From the NCBI GenBank assembly GCA_026874595.1, contig CM049306.1, positions 24,665,519 to 24,729,518 on the forward strand: a DNA stretch of 64,000 nucleotides. The letters run 5' to 3'. The notes below the pieces were generated by a model. It saw only the letters and a list, made by a program, of their open reading frames with translations. It searched no databases and was not told where the DNA came from. This stretch comes from Sipunculus nudus (lineage: Eukaryota; Annelida; Sipuncula; Golfingiida; Sipunculidae). The stretch's first letter is position 1, and the number at the start of each line of letters is the position of its first letter. Of the stretch, positions 55,801 to 64,000 are shown in pieces. Both the position numbers and the translations under genes were made by a program.

Positions 55801-58800
55801 TTCTGTATGTGATAGTTATCGATAAATTCTACCAGCATTCCCCAGTACACTTGTTTACCTGTGCCAGGATGTTTACCTGTGCCTCTACTTCTGTATGTGA
55901 TAGTTATCTATAAATTCTACCAGCATTCCCCAGTACACTTGTTTACCTGTGCCAGGATGTTTACCTGTGCCTCTACTTCTGTATGTGATAGTTATCTATA
56001 AATTCTACCAGCATTCCCCAGTACACTTGTTTACCTGTGCCAGGATGTTTACCTGTGCCTCTACTTCTGTATGTGATAGTTATCTATAAATTCTACCAGC
56101 ATTCCCCAGTACACTTGTTTACCTGTGCCAGGGTGTTTACCTGTGCCTCTACTTCTGTATGTGATAGTTATCTATAAATTCTACCAGCATTCCCCAGTAC
56201 ACTTGTTTACCTGTGCCAGGGTGTTTACCTGTGCCTCTACTTCTGTGTGTGATAGTTATCTATAAATTCTACCAGCATTCCCTGGTACACTTGTTTACCT
56301 GTGCCAGGATGTTTACCTGTGCCTCTACTTCTGTATGTGATAGTTATCTATAAATTCTACCAGCATTCCCCAGTACACTTGTTTACCTGTGCCAGGGTGT
56401 TTACCTGTGCCTCTACTTCTGTATGTGATAGTTATCTATAAATTCTACCAGCATTCCCCGGTACACTTGTTTACCTGTGCCAGGATGTTTACCTGTGCCT
56501 CTACTTCTGTATGTGATTGTTATCTATAAATTCTACCAGCATTCCCCAGTACACTTGTTTACCTGTGCAAGGATGTTTACCTGTGCCTCTACTTCTGTAT
56601 GTGATAGTTATCTATAAATTCTACCAGCATTCCCCGGTACACTTGTTTACCTGTGCCTGGGTGTTTACCTGTGCCTCTACTTCTGTGTGTGATAGTTATC
56701 TATAAATTCTACCAGCATTCCCTGGTACACCTGTTTACCTGTGCCAGGATGTTTACCTGTGCCTCTACTTCTGTATGTGATAATTATCTATAAATTCTAC
56801 CAGCATTCCACAGTACACTTGTTTACCTGTGCCTGGGTGTTTACCTGTGCCTCTACTTCTGTGTGTGATAGTTATCTATAAATTCTACCAGCATTCCCTG
56901 TTACACTTGTTTACCTGTGCCAGGATGTTTACCTCTGCCTCTACTTCTGTATGTGATAGTTATCTATAAATTCTACCAGCATCCCCCAGTACACTTGTTT
57001 ACCTGTGCCAGGGTGTTTACCTGTGCCTCTACTTCTGTGTGTGATAGTTATCTATAAATTCTACCAGCATTCCCGGTACACTTGTTTACCTGTGCCAGGA
57101 TGTTTACCTGTGCCTCTACTTCTGTGTGTGATAGTTATCTATAAATTCTACCAGCATTCCCTGGTACACTTGTTTACCTGTGCCAGGATGTTTACCTGTG
57201 CCTCTACTTCTGTATGTGATAGTTATCTATAAATTCTACCAGCATTCCCCACTACACTTGCTTACCTGTGCCAGGGTGTTTACCTGTGCCTCTACTTCTG
57301 TGTGTGATAGTTATCTATAAATTCTACCAGCATTCCCCAGTACACTTGTTTACCTGTGCCAGGATGTTTACCTGTGCCTCTACTTCTTCAGTGATAGTTA
57401 TCTATAAATTCTACCAGCATTCCCCGGTACACTTGTTTACCTGTGCCAGGATGTTTACCTGTGCCGCTACTTCTGTATGTGATAGTTATCTATAAATTCT
57501 ACCAGCATTCCCCGGTACACTTGTTTACCTGTGCCAGGGTGTTTACCTGTGCCTCTACTTCTGTGTATGATAGTTATCTATAAATTCTACAAGCATTCCC
57601 CGGTACACTTGTTTACCTGGGCCAGGATGTTTACCTGTGCCTCTACTTCTGTATGTGATAATTATCTATAAATTCTACCAGCATTCCCCAGTACACTTGT
57701 TTACCTGTGCCAGGGTGTTTACCTGTGCCTCTACTTCTGTGTGTGATAGTTATATAAAAATTCTACCAGCATTCCCCGGTACACTTGTTTACCTGTGCCA
57801 GGATGATTACCTGTGCCTCTACTTCTGTATGTGATAGTTATCTATAAATTCTACCAGCATTCCCCGGTACACTTGTTTACCTGTGCCAGGGTGTTAAGCC
57901 TTCCCCCCCTTCCCCCCTTTCTAAGATCCTGGATCCTCCCCTGCTTTTCATGTAGTTATGTAGTTTGATGATCTGAGGGTCTTGAGTTTAATTACATTCA
58001 GTAAAAGTTTTGTAGAATTTCTTTAGATTATGTGAGTAGATACTGTCCAGTCTCAATATTTCCCTCAGAATAAGAAAGAAAACAACAAATGGATATTGGC
58101 TGGAAAAATTATACAGGTATTTCATTGATACTTAATTATGGAGGTTAATACAAAACTTTACATAATTTTGAACAAAACTGACACCCTTAACATAAATATG
58201 TTTTAAAGTCAGGAGCCACCACAGCACATGATCTTTGTTCATCAGAATTGATGCTTATATGTTATGTCTTCATTGTTTCAGTAACAGAATTACGATGGAT
58301 GGAGCTAAAGAGCTGGCCAAGTTCCTGCAACAAGACACACCACTGAAAATACTAGATTTAGGCTACAACAGGATCGGTGATGATGGGGCTTTACATCTGG
58401 CTGAGGTTCTTGGTACAATGAACACAAATTTAAACACGTGAGTACTGAATATTCCAGAAATAAACCCCAACTGTAATGAGAGTGAAAAATTTGATAAAAA
58501 GAAATAATTGGATAAATGCCTGAAAAAACTAGCTTGACACCCTTGAAATACACCTGAAAGTAAATGACATATGTATACCATATTTCACCTGATAAGCATC
58601 TCAGGTGCTTCACTTTTGAAGTACTGTATGTGATGTTTCCAATCCTTGAAGACCACCCAGCCCTTCAGAGAGCCTAAATTTGCCTGACCTTGGCAATTTG
58701 TTGACTTGAATGATTTAGATTGAATGACTGACAATCCAAGTGATATTGTACAAGATCTGTCAGGAAATTATGTCAGATCTAATCTTGTACTGGTTGTCTT

Positions 58801-59263
58801 AATTTGGACAAGAATTTATAATTGATATGATAATATACGACTGCAAAAAGTGCAAGGAATGGCCACTGTGTAGCTAGCAGTGAACAATTTTTCAGGAATC
58901 ACTATAGTTGGATCAATTATTGGGAAGGGGAACGTATTAGGTTGATTCCTTTACATATTTATTATTAAAGTTCTATACAATGAATAACATCTGGTTTTGT
59001 CTGGGTACCTTATAATTTTAACATGACAGACTCATAAGTAATGTCAGAAATGAACATATCAGTATATGTATGCTTGACTATTTCAGCCTGTATGGTATAT
59101 ATTACATTTTCATGATCCTGTTGTTTTTTTTTCTAGCCTTGTTCTGACAAGCAACCGTATATGTGGTAAGGGTCTGTGTGCTATAGCAGACAGCATGAAG
59201 TTCAACAGCTCCCTGAACTCTGTGTATATCTGGGGCAACAATCTGGAGGAATCAGCATGCATT
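40746..59263 (+). CDS. LRRC34: LRRC34, leucine-rich repeat-containing protein 34 (3'-partial)
   Basis: An RNH1-type LRR protein; the mammalian protein has been reported in the nucleolus and in germ and stem cells. Exons: 40746-40887 (ATG at 40772), 48394-48583, 49361-49444, 50485-50613, 53255-53386, 53782-53900, 58282-58437, 59137-59263. Phases join exactly (1053 coding nt, 351 residues). Successive repeats show LDLRYNNIGNEG, LNIMNNDFDEEG, LRINGNKIGNKG, LNLSCNRITMDG, LDLGYNRIGDDG and LTSNRICGKG. Family-specific marks that separate it from NLRC3 or RNH1 are LAGNNHLMTKRRFTDDD, ISRPLLFSHQEETTVH and VYIWGNNLEESACI. The C-terminal 60-70 residues after the last repeat were not found before 64000, so the final exon(s) should lie to the right. 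The weakest junction is exon 1 to exon 2. Confidence 0.88.
41405..41770 (+). mobile_element. tRNA-derived SINE in LRRC34 intron 1
   Basis: Starts with an A-box-like TGGCTCTGTGGTAGAGC (41415-41431) and a B-box-like GAGTTTGAATC (41436-41446). These stand only a few bases apart, so the anticodon arm appears deleted. A body of about 300 bp follows (GGGTGAGCACTCTGCAGG, AGTGATATGACCCAGCAATG) and an A-rich tail near 41755. The family was not identified. Confidence 0.72.
41771..45597. other. LRRC34 intron 1, unassigned part
   Basis: AT-rich intron DNA. The only structured item is the 117-bp direct duplication at 43295-43532. No further exon with suitable splice sites and LRR coding was found. Confidence 0.5.
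43295..43532. repeat. 117-bp tandem direct duplication
   Basis: Two nearly identical copies (43295-43411 and 43412-about 43528) starting AAATGGCTGCTCTATTTGCA. I see one single-base indel and one substitution between them, so the event is recent. Confidence 0.95.
45598..47620 (-). repeat. Repeat family A, copy 3 (longest; six ~278-bp units)
   Basis: Reverse orientation. GTATCCGCCAAAA at the left (45600) and TTTTGGCGGATAC at the right (about 47566-47578) form 13-bp inverted repeats, followed outside by the family-specific GTCGACTACCCATATTCTAG. 'GACC(G/A)ATCAGGAAA' marks six units near 45846, 46123, 46402, 46680, 46960 and 47236, a period of 276-280 bp. Each unit is itself a dimer with two GGTGG(C/T)GCCACC sites about 140 bp apart. 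No coding capacity. Confidence 0.92.
47621..48393. other. LRRC34 intron 1, end
   Basis: Ordinary AT-rich intron sequence, with a polypyrimidine stretch just before the exon 2 acceptor. Confidence 0.5.
48394..48583 (+). CDS. LRRC34: LRRC34 exon 2
   Basis: 190 nt coding DRHVSMHLHLAGNNHLMTKR, then RFTDDDMTILYKMLRNNTYV and the first clear LRR. Acceptor TTCAAG, donor GTAACA. Confidence 0.92.
49361..49444 (+). CDS. LRRC34: LRRC34 exon 3
   Basis: 84 nt, exactly one 28-residue LRR (DDMALQSLNIMNNDFDEEGA then MHLAKALT). Acceptor TTGCAG, donor GTAAGT; both phase 0. Confidence 0.95.
50485..50613 (+). CDS. LRRC34: LRRC34 exon 4
   Basis: 129 nt, 43 residues with LRINGNKIGNKGGMQFAAAL then LEGLDLAETDQ. 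Donor GTAAAT. Followed within about 115 bp by a family C repeat. Confidence 0.95.
50728..52856 (+). repeat. Repeat family C, copy 2, in LRRC34 intron 4
   Basis: Starts with TTAGCTCAGCTGA and the CAATCACTCTTTGTTCGTCTG segment. Six tandem units of about 330-340 bp follow, marked by 'GATCATGAGATGTT' or 'TTTGCATGGATATTGA' (near 51007, 51336, 51709, 51932, 52270, 52600; one unit shortened). It ends CAGCTGAGCGTC and the palindrome TGACCCATGGGTCA (52842-52855). Units carry GTGGCGCCACCTGTATTTTT or decayed forms of it. Confidence 0.88.
53255..53386 (+). CDS. LRRC34: LRRC34 exon 5
   Basis: 132 nt, 44 residues including ALNISRPLLFSHQEETTVHF, the most diagnostic LRRC34 segment. Donor GTAAGT. Confidence 0.95.
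53782..53900 (+). CDS. LRRC34: LRRC34 exon 6
   Basis: 119 nt with VNRCLKELHLMKQDIRDFGA then the LAYLNLS strand. It ends TG, completed to Cys by exon 7. The next intron (4.4 kb) is filled mostly by the 88-bp minisatellite. Confidence 0.95.
54213..57895 (+). repeat. 88-bp minisatellite, ~42 copies, in LRRC34 intron 6
   Basis: Unit of 88 bp: CTTCTGTATGTGATAGTTAT, CTATAAATTCTACCAGCATT, CCCCAGTACACTTGTTTACC, TGTGCCAGGGTGTTTACCTG, TGCCTCTA. The spacing of first and last unit starts (54221, 57822) gives about 41 periods plus a partial unit. Repeated variants: TATGTG/TGTGTG, CCCCAG/CCCCGG, AGGGTG/AGGATG. 88 is not a multiple of 3, so the frames of 62-104 codons across it (for example 55074-55388) are artefacts. 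Confidence 0.98.
57896..58281. other. LRRC34 intron 6, remainder
   Basis: Short unique sequence between the minisatellite and exon 7; a C-rich run sits at the array end (57902-57918). Confidence 0.5.
58282..58437 (+). CDS. LRRC34: LRRC34 exon 7
   Basis: 156 nt with NRITMDGAKELAKFLQQ and ILDLGYNRIGDDGALHLAEV. Donor GTGAGT. Confidence 0.95.
59137..59263 (+). CDS. LRRC34: LRRC34 exon 8 (last one in the window)
   Basis: 127 nt with LVLTSNRICGKGLCAIADSM then LNSVYIWGNNLEESACI. It stops at a perfect GTAAGT donor, so at least one more coding exon is required. Confidence 0.94.
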
Positions 59264-62076
59264 GTAAGTTACTCGGTAAAGCTGCCCTGTCCCTCTCCGT
59301 CTCTCCGTATTTTATAATAACGGTAATCACCTTGCTATTTTATGTCATTGATGTATATCAATGCTTGATGAGCTCCAGTATTAATGATTGTGATATCAAA
59401 GACATTAACTATTCTAAACATATTTTAAATCTCCCATCTAGGGATGTCATTACTTCAGACCTTTTCAGGCCACAGTCATTAAAAAATTCCTGTTTGCCTG
59501 TTGGCCAATAGGATTGTTGATATATTATTTACCGAGTAGTAGGACTTTCAGTGGCCAAACCTTTTAAATTTAGGTATTTCCCTGCCTGCTTCAGGAATCA
59601 ATGAGTGATAAAGATAGTCAATCCCTTAATTAGCATACTTTTCAAATTGCCAACAGTCATTAAGGAATTCTCCAGTCTGCTGAAATAAACCCTCAACAGT
59701 TAGGGTAGCCAGTGCCTCAATTAGTGGCACTTTGGATTTACCACAAATTATCAATAAATTTCTGTAAACTGGAATAATTCGCAAACCATCAGGATTTTAA
59801 ATACCTCAGTAAGAAATCCATTTAATGTCTTAATTAAGTTAACCACCTGGATTTTAATACTCCAATCAGTATGAATTTCAATGCACATTCATTTAAACTA
59901 TCATTACTCACATCTTTGTTTGACACAACAGTTTAAATTATCAAGGCACCAGTCATTTAAATAATCAGTCTTTTAATAATATTTTCTGTACATTTATCAT
60001 TAATCAGCTTATCAATAAAGTTTTGCCATGCACCAGTCATTAAGTTAATAAATCTGTCAAAAATTTAATTGTATCAGCCATTAAATTAATTATCCTGTCA
60101 AAAAGATTTTTTTGTGTGTCCTTCAAGTGATTAATTAGTCTGTCAATAATTTTTTTTGTATATCAGTCGTTTAATTAATCTGTATGCTAGTAAAAATTCA
60201 ATGCACCAGTCACTACGATTCATAAAAATTGTTTTACGAGCATTCTACAGGAATGACTTACCGTAGATTCCTATTTTATGGCCGCACATCAGTTTATAGT
60301 CACACCCTGAGTTCCCACTTTGTTCCAAACACTCAAAACCACCCTTAAAACCTGCACTGGGGACTCTGTCCCTGGCCTAGGTCCAGCGATAGTCGGCTTC
60401 ACCGAGCAAATAAATCACGACACAGCTGCTTCAGTGATGAATAAAAAAATGTATTGCATGGTTATGTATTGGTCAAATATGTTACCAGATGATGTATATT
60501 TAATATATATTTAGCGCTCTAGATAGTGACGAAATATCTGTATGTAAACACCGTTTTTGTCAAAGTGTGAGCCCTGGAACAAGCAGGCATTTATAAGGAT
60601 TTGCCCGATTGATCATTTTGTTTGCGTGGGGGTCACGCAAAACGCTTCTTGTATGGTTCAAACCGTTTCTTTGTATTCACGCGCACATTTTCAGGAACAG
60701 CAGACAGCAGTATGAAACACAGGCGCTTGAATCACCTGAAACGTGATAAATCTGGCATGGCTGGGCATACGTTAGGACAAAATAAAGTATACTGAGCCGA
60801 CTCCAGATCTGTTGGCGTGTATACGTCCCCTTTGTTCTTTCAGAAAAAGGGAATACGCCCATAGATTTTAAACCGCGTCAGAATACTTTATCATCACAAT
60901 ATATGCCTTGACAGACCATATTTATCATGCTTATAGGGATTTTAGCGCCTGTGTAAGAACATTAAATTCAGATGTATATACTACGATTCCTTTAACGCTG
61001 CTGCGGTATGCGGTCCAGTATATGCAGTTGCGGCAAGGCCAATTCCTTTTATGGGGTTGTGGATAAAATCTTTGTTTGTATATGTAATATTAATAATTTG
61101 TACATTTGATATATATATTATTAATGTATGATATATATTATATATGTATTTATCCTGCATTGTGAATGTGCATGAAAGTGCATGCAATAAAAGATTAAGA
61201 AACCAGCTGCTTGAATCGAAACAGATACATAAACATGTTTCGGGCAGATCACTCACCAGTGAATAGCAGGCAAGTGTTTCACATATTTACAATGATTTAA
61301 ATCAGGTTTTCAGGCGGTGAACGTTTTTCCAAGTAGCATTAACTGATAAACACATTAATCCTGGGGAAACCCCTATGTGACGTATACAAATCAGTGGAAT
61401 TCCTCGTCCGACCTCATCCGTTAAAATTTTTTTGTCGGATCGGTCAAAATTTTGTTTAACTTTCGCACGGTATCTAATTTGTTATGAAAGTCTTGGTAAT
61501 TGTCACCACATAAAAAGTTTAAAATACTCGATCTTGCCGCACCTCACAGCGGTCCGCTTTGTGGGGGCATGGTCCGGCACATTTAAAAAAGATGCTTACT
61601 TTAAACTAATTGGTGGCAGTATTTAGCAATGTTAAATGGTTTAGAAAGTATAATTAATAAAAACCTGACATCGAAAAGATTCGAACTCTAGCTGATGATC
61701 GTTTTAAAGTCAAGTTTGAGTGCCGTCATCCGCTGAAACGCCCCTATTCTGATAAGAATATCGTGAACAGTTTTATTCTTTGGGTGGTAAATAGAATAGC
61801 CAGATCTTCCGATGCCAACCTGCCCTGTGGGAGCGTTGTCGTGATAGATTTGGTAACATTTAACTTAAGTCATCAGTGAATTAAGTCATCAATAAAGATG
61901 ACATATGCATAGTATATTCATGATTTTAATGGCTTTTATTTAGCTTTTACATATAACTGAAGGTTGCTGTTAGTAGAAACGTGGATGATTTTACAGGCTT
62001 TAAATTAGGACGCGAATTTCTTGTTGTTAATGGTAAACTCCCCTCCCCAAATCCTTGATTTATCCCTGTTATGGGT
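59264..62076. other. LRRC34 intron 8 or later, nothing recognised
   Basis: I searched for the expected LRRC34 C-terminal coding and did not find it. Part of the region (60250-61650) is less AT-rich but contains no frame I recognise. Confidence 0.45.
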
Positions 62077-64000
62077 TTTTAGCTCAGCTGATTGTAAGTC
62101 ATCTGAGCTTTAGCAATCACTCTTTGTCCCTCGTCCGTCCGGTCGTCCGGCCGTCTGTCCATTAACAGCTGGACCCAGAATCTTCTCTACATCCTGAGAG
62201 GTCCATGAAAATTCTCTTTGGAAACCTAGAATTAAGTCTCTGTTACCCATATTCTTCGAGCTATGGGGCTTCGAAGTACCCCCCAGAAAAATAGAAAAAT
62301 TTGATACAAAAGCTCAAGTATCTGAAGAACTAATGCATTGATCACCATGATTCTTTGCATGGATATTGATCATAGAGTGTTTCATCAGTATCTGCAGACT
62401 GGTGGCGCCTCTGTATTTTTTCGTTTTTTTTACGATTTTTTTTCTCTATTTTTGAGACCTCAAAACATGCTGTCATCTGTTAACAGGGCACAAATTGTAA
62501 CTGGTGGACCTGGAATCTTCTCACTTTACAGCCAGAGAGATCCATGAAAATTCTTCTTGGAAACCTAGAATTAAGTCTCTGTTACCCATATTCTTTGAGC
62601 TATGGGGCTTTGAAGTACCCCCAAGAAAAATAGAAAAATTTGATACAAAAGCTCAAGTATCTGAAGAACTAATGCATTGATCACCATGATTCTTTGCATG
62701 GATATTGATCATAGAGTGTTTCATCAGTTTCTGCAGACTGGTGGCGCCACCTATATTTTTTCGTTTTTTTTTTTTAATTTTTTTTCTCTATTTTTGAGAC
62801 CTCAAAACATGCCGTCATCTGTTAACAGGGCACAAATTGTAACTGGTGGACCTGGAATCTTCTCACTTCACAGCCAGAGAGATCCATAAAAAGTCTTCTT
62901 GGAAACCTAGAATTAAGTCTCTGTTACCCATATTCTTTGAGCTATGGGGCTTCGAAGTACCCCCTAGAAAAATAGAAAAATTTGATACAAGAGCTCAAGT
63001 ATCTGAAGAACTAATGCATTGATCACCATGATTCTTTGCATGGATATTGATCATAGAGTGTTTCATCAGTTTCTGCAGACTGGTGGCGCCACCTGTATTT
63101 TTTCGTTTTTTTACGATTTTTTTTCTCTATTTTTGAGATCTCAAAAAATGCCGTCATCTGTTAACAGGGCACAAATTGTAACTGGTGGACCTGGAATCTT
63201 CTCACTTTACAGCCAGAGAGGTTCATTAAAAGTCTTCTTGGAAACCTGGAATTAGGTCTCTGTTACCCATATTCTTCGAGCAATGGGGCTCCGAAGTACC
63301 CCCCAGAATAATGAAAAATTTGATACAAAAGCTCAAGTATCTGAAGAACTGATGCATTGATCACCATGATTCTTTGCATGGATATTGATCATGGAGTGTT
63401 TCATCAGTTTTTGCAGACTGGTGGCGCCACCTGTACTTTTTCGATTTTTTTACAATTTTTGTTCTCTATTTTGAGACCTTAAAAGATGCTGTCATCTGTT
63501 AATAGGGCACAAATGGTAAATGCTGGACCTGGAATCTTCTTACTTTACAACCAGTTAGATCCATGAAAAGTCTCCTTTAGAAACCTGGAATGAGGTCTCT
63601 GTTACCCATATTTTTCAAGCTATGGGCCTCCAAAGTACCCCCCCCCCCTTCCAGAATAATAAAAAATTTGATACAAAAGCTCAAATATCAGAACAACTAG
63701 TGCATTGATCACCATGATTCTTTGCATGGATATTGATCATGGGATGTTACATCAATTTCTGCAGACTGGTGGCGCCACCTGTATTTTTTAAATTTTTTAT
63801 GATTTTTTTTCTCTATTTTTGAGACCTCCAATTGTGCTGTCAACTGTTAGCGGGGCACAAATCGTCACCGGTGGACCTGGAATCTTCTCAATTTATATCC
63901 AGAGAGGTCCATGAAAAGTCTTATTGGAAACCTGGAATTAGGTCTCTGGTACCCATATTCTTCAAGCTATGGGGCTCTGAAGAACCCTCCAGAATAATGA
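62077..64000 (+). repeat. Repeat family C, copy 3, running off the window
   Basis: Starts TTTTTAGCTCAGCTGA near 62076, then AGTCATCTGAGCTTTAGCAA and TCACTCTTTGTCC. Five units, period 339-347 bp, marked by GATTCTTTGCATGGATATTG (62348, 62687, 63029, 63368, 63715). GGTGGCGCCACC at 62740 and in each following unit (near 63082, 63420, 63769). The most homogeneous of the three copies; the terminal palindrome would lie beyond 64000. Confidence 0.9.

Noticed and set aside
55074-57834. Five plus-strand frames of 62-104 codons with repeated cysteine/proline phrases
   Set aside because: They are translations of the 88-bp minisatellite; the period is not divisible by three and the frames end at unit variants. 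There is no start or splice context.
54213-57895. CRISPR-like regular repeat array
   Set aside because: The whole 88-bp unit is repeated with no unique spacers, in an animal intron.
40746-59263. Alternative identity as NLRC3-like or ribonuclease inhibitor
   Set aside because: General LRRs would allow it, but the SRPLLFSHQEETTVH and VYIWGNNLEESACI segments and the order of repeats fit LRRC34 specifically; no NACHT or RNH1-type Cys pattern.

Overview
This window is eukaryotic, animal nuclear DNA. It is AT-rich, with short exons, long introns, standard GT..AG splice sites, decayed LINE fragments, tRNA-derived SINE-like pieces, many non-autonomous repeats and long (TA)n tracts. No bacterial operons, CRISPR arrays or prokaryotic elements were seen. 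The two genes recognised are conserved across animals. The repeat style (TIR elements with tandemly repeated cores, like the 'pearl' type elements of bivalves) suggests a marine invertebrate, perhaps a mollusc or other lophotrochozoan. That placement is an inference and the species is not known.

Layout. 1-20,000: no gene recognised. It holds repeats: a reversed copy of repeat family C (2008-3325), a copy of family A (4910-6575), a family B element containing a 5'-truncated LINE (8250-9916), a palindromic MITE (11058-11202), microsatellites, a heavily decayed LINE (18000-19190) and a MITE (19664-20097) ending near the UTP3 polyadenylation region. 20,253-34,886, minus strand: a complete 16-exon UTP3/SAS10 gene. 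Every junction was reconstructed by splice site and reading phase, giving 1479 nt (492 residues plus stop). Its introns carry a 47-bp minisatellite copied from one of its own exon ends, a large foldback element, another family A copy and MITEs. 34,887-40,745: divergent intergenic region with a perfect 42-bp hairpin, a LINE fragment and a candidate promoter. 40,746-59,263, plus strand: eight coding exons of LRRC34, open at the 3' end; its last exon(s) should lie beyond the window. Its introns hold a tRNA-type SINE, a third family A copy, a family C copy and an approximately 42-copy 88-bp minisatellite. 62,077-64,000: a further family C array running off the window.

Function. UTP3 is a small-subunit processome protein acting in 18S rRNA maturation. 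LRRC34 is an RNH1-like leucine-rich-repeat protein that has been reported as nucleolar. The two are divergently arranged about 5.9 kb apart. The most unusual signals are (i) tandem amplification of a UTP3 exon end together with its 5' splice site, (ii) a 12-bp palindrome GGTGGCGCCACC placed periodically in repeat families with different unit lengths and termini, (iii) a young foldback element bounded by (TA)n tracts, and (iv) a MITE with a CRE and an X-box-like site near its centre of symmetry. No autonomous mobile element or novel protein system was recognised.
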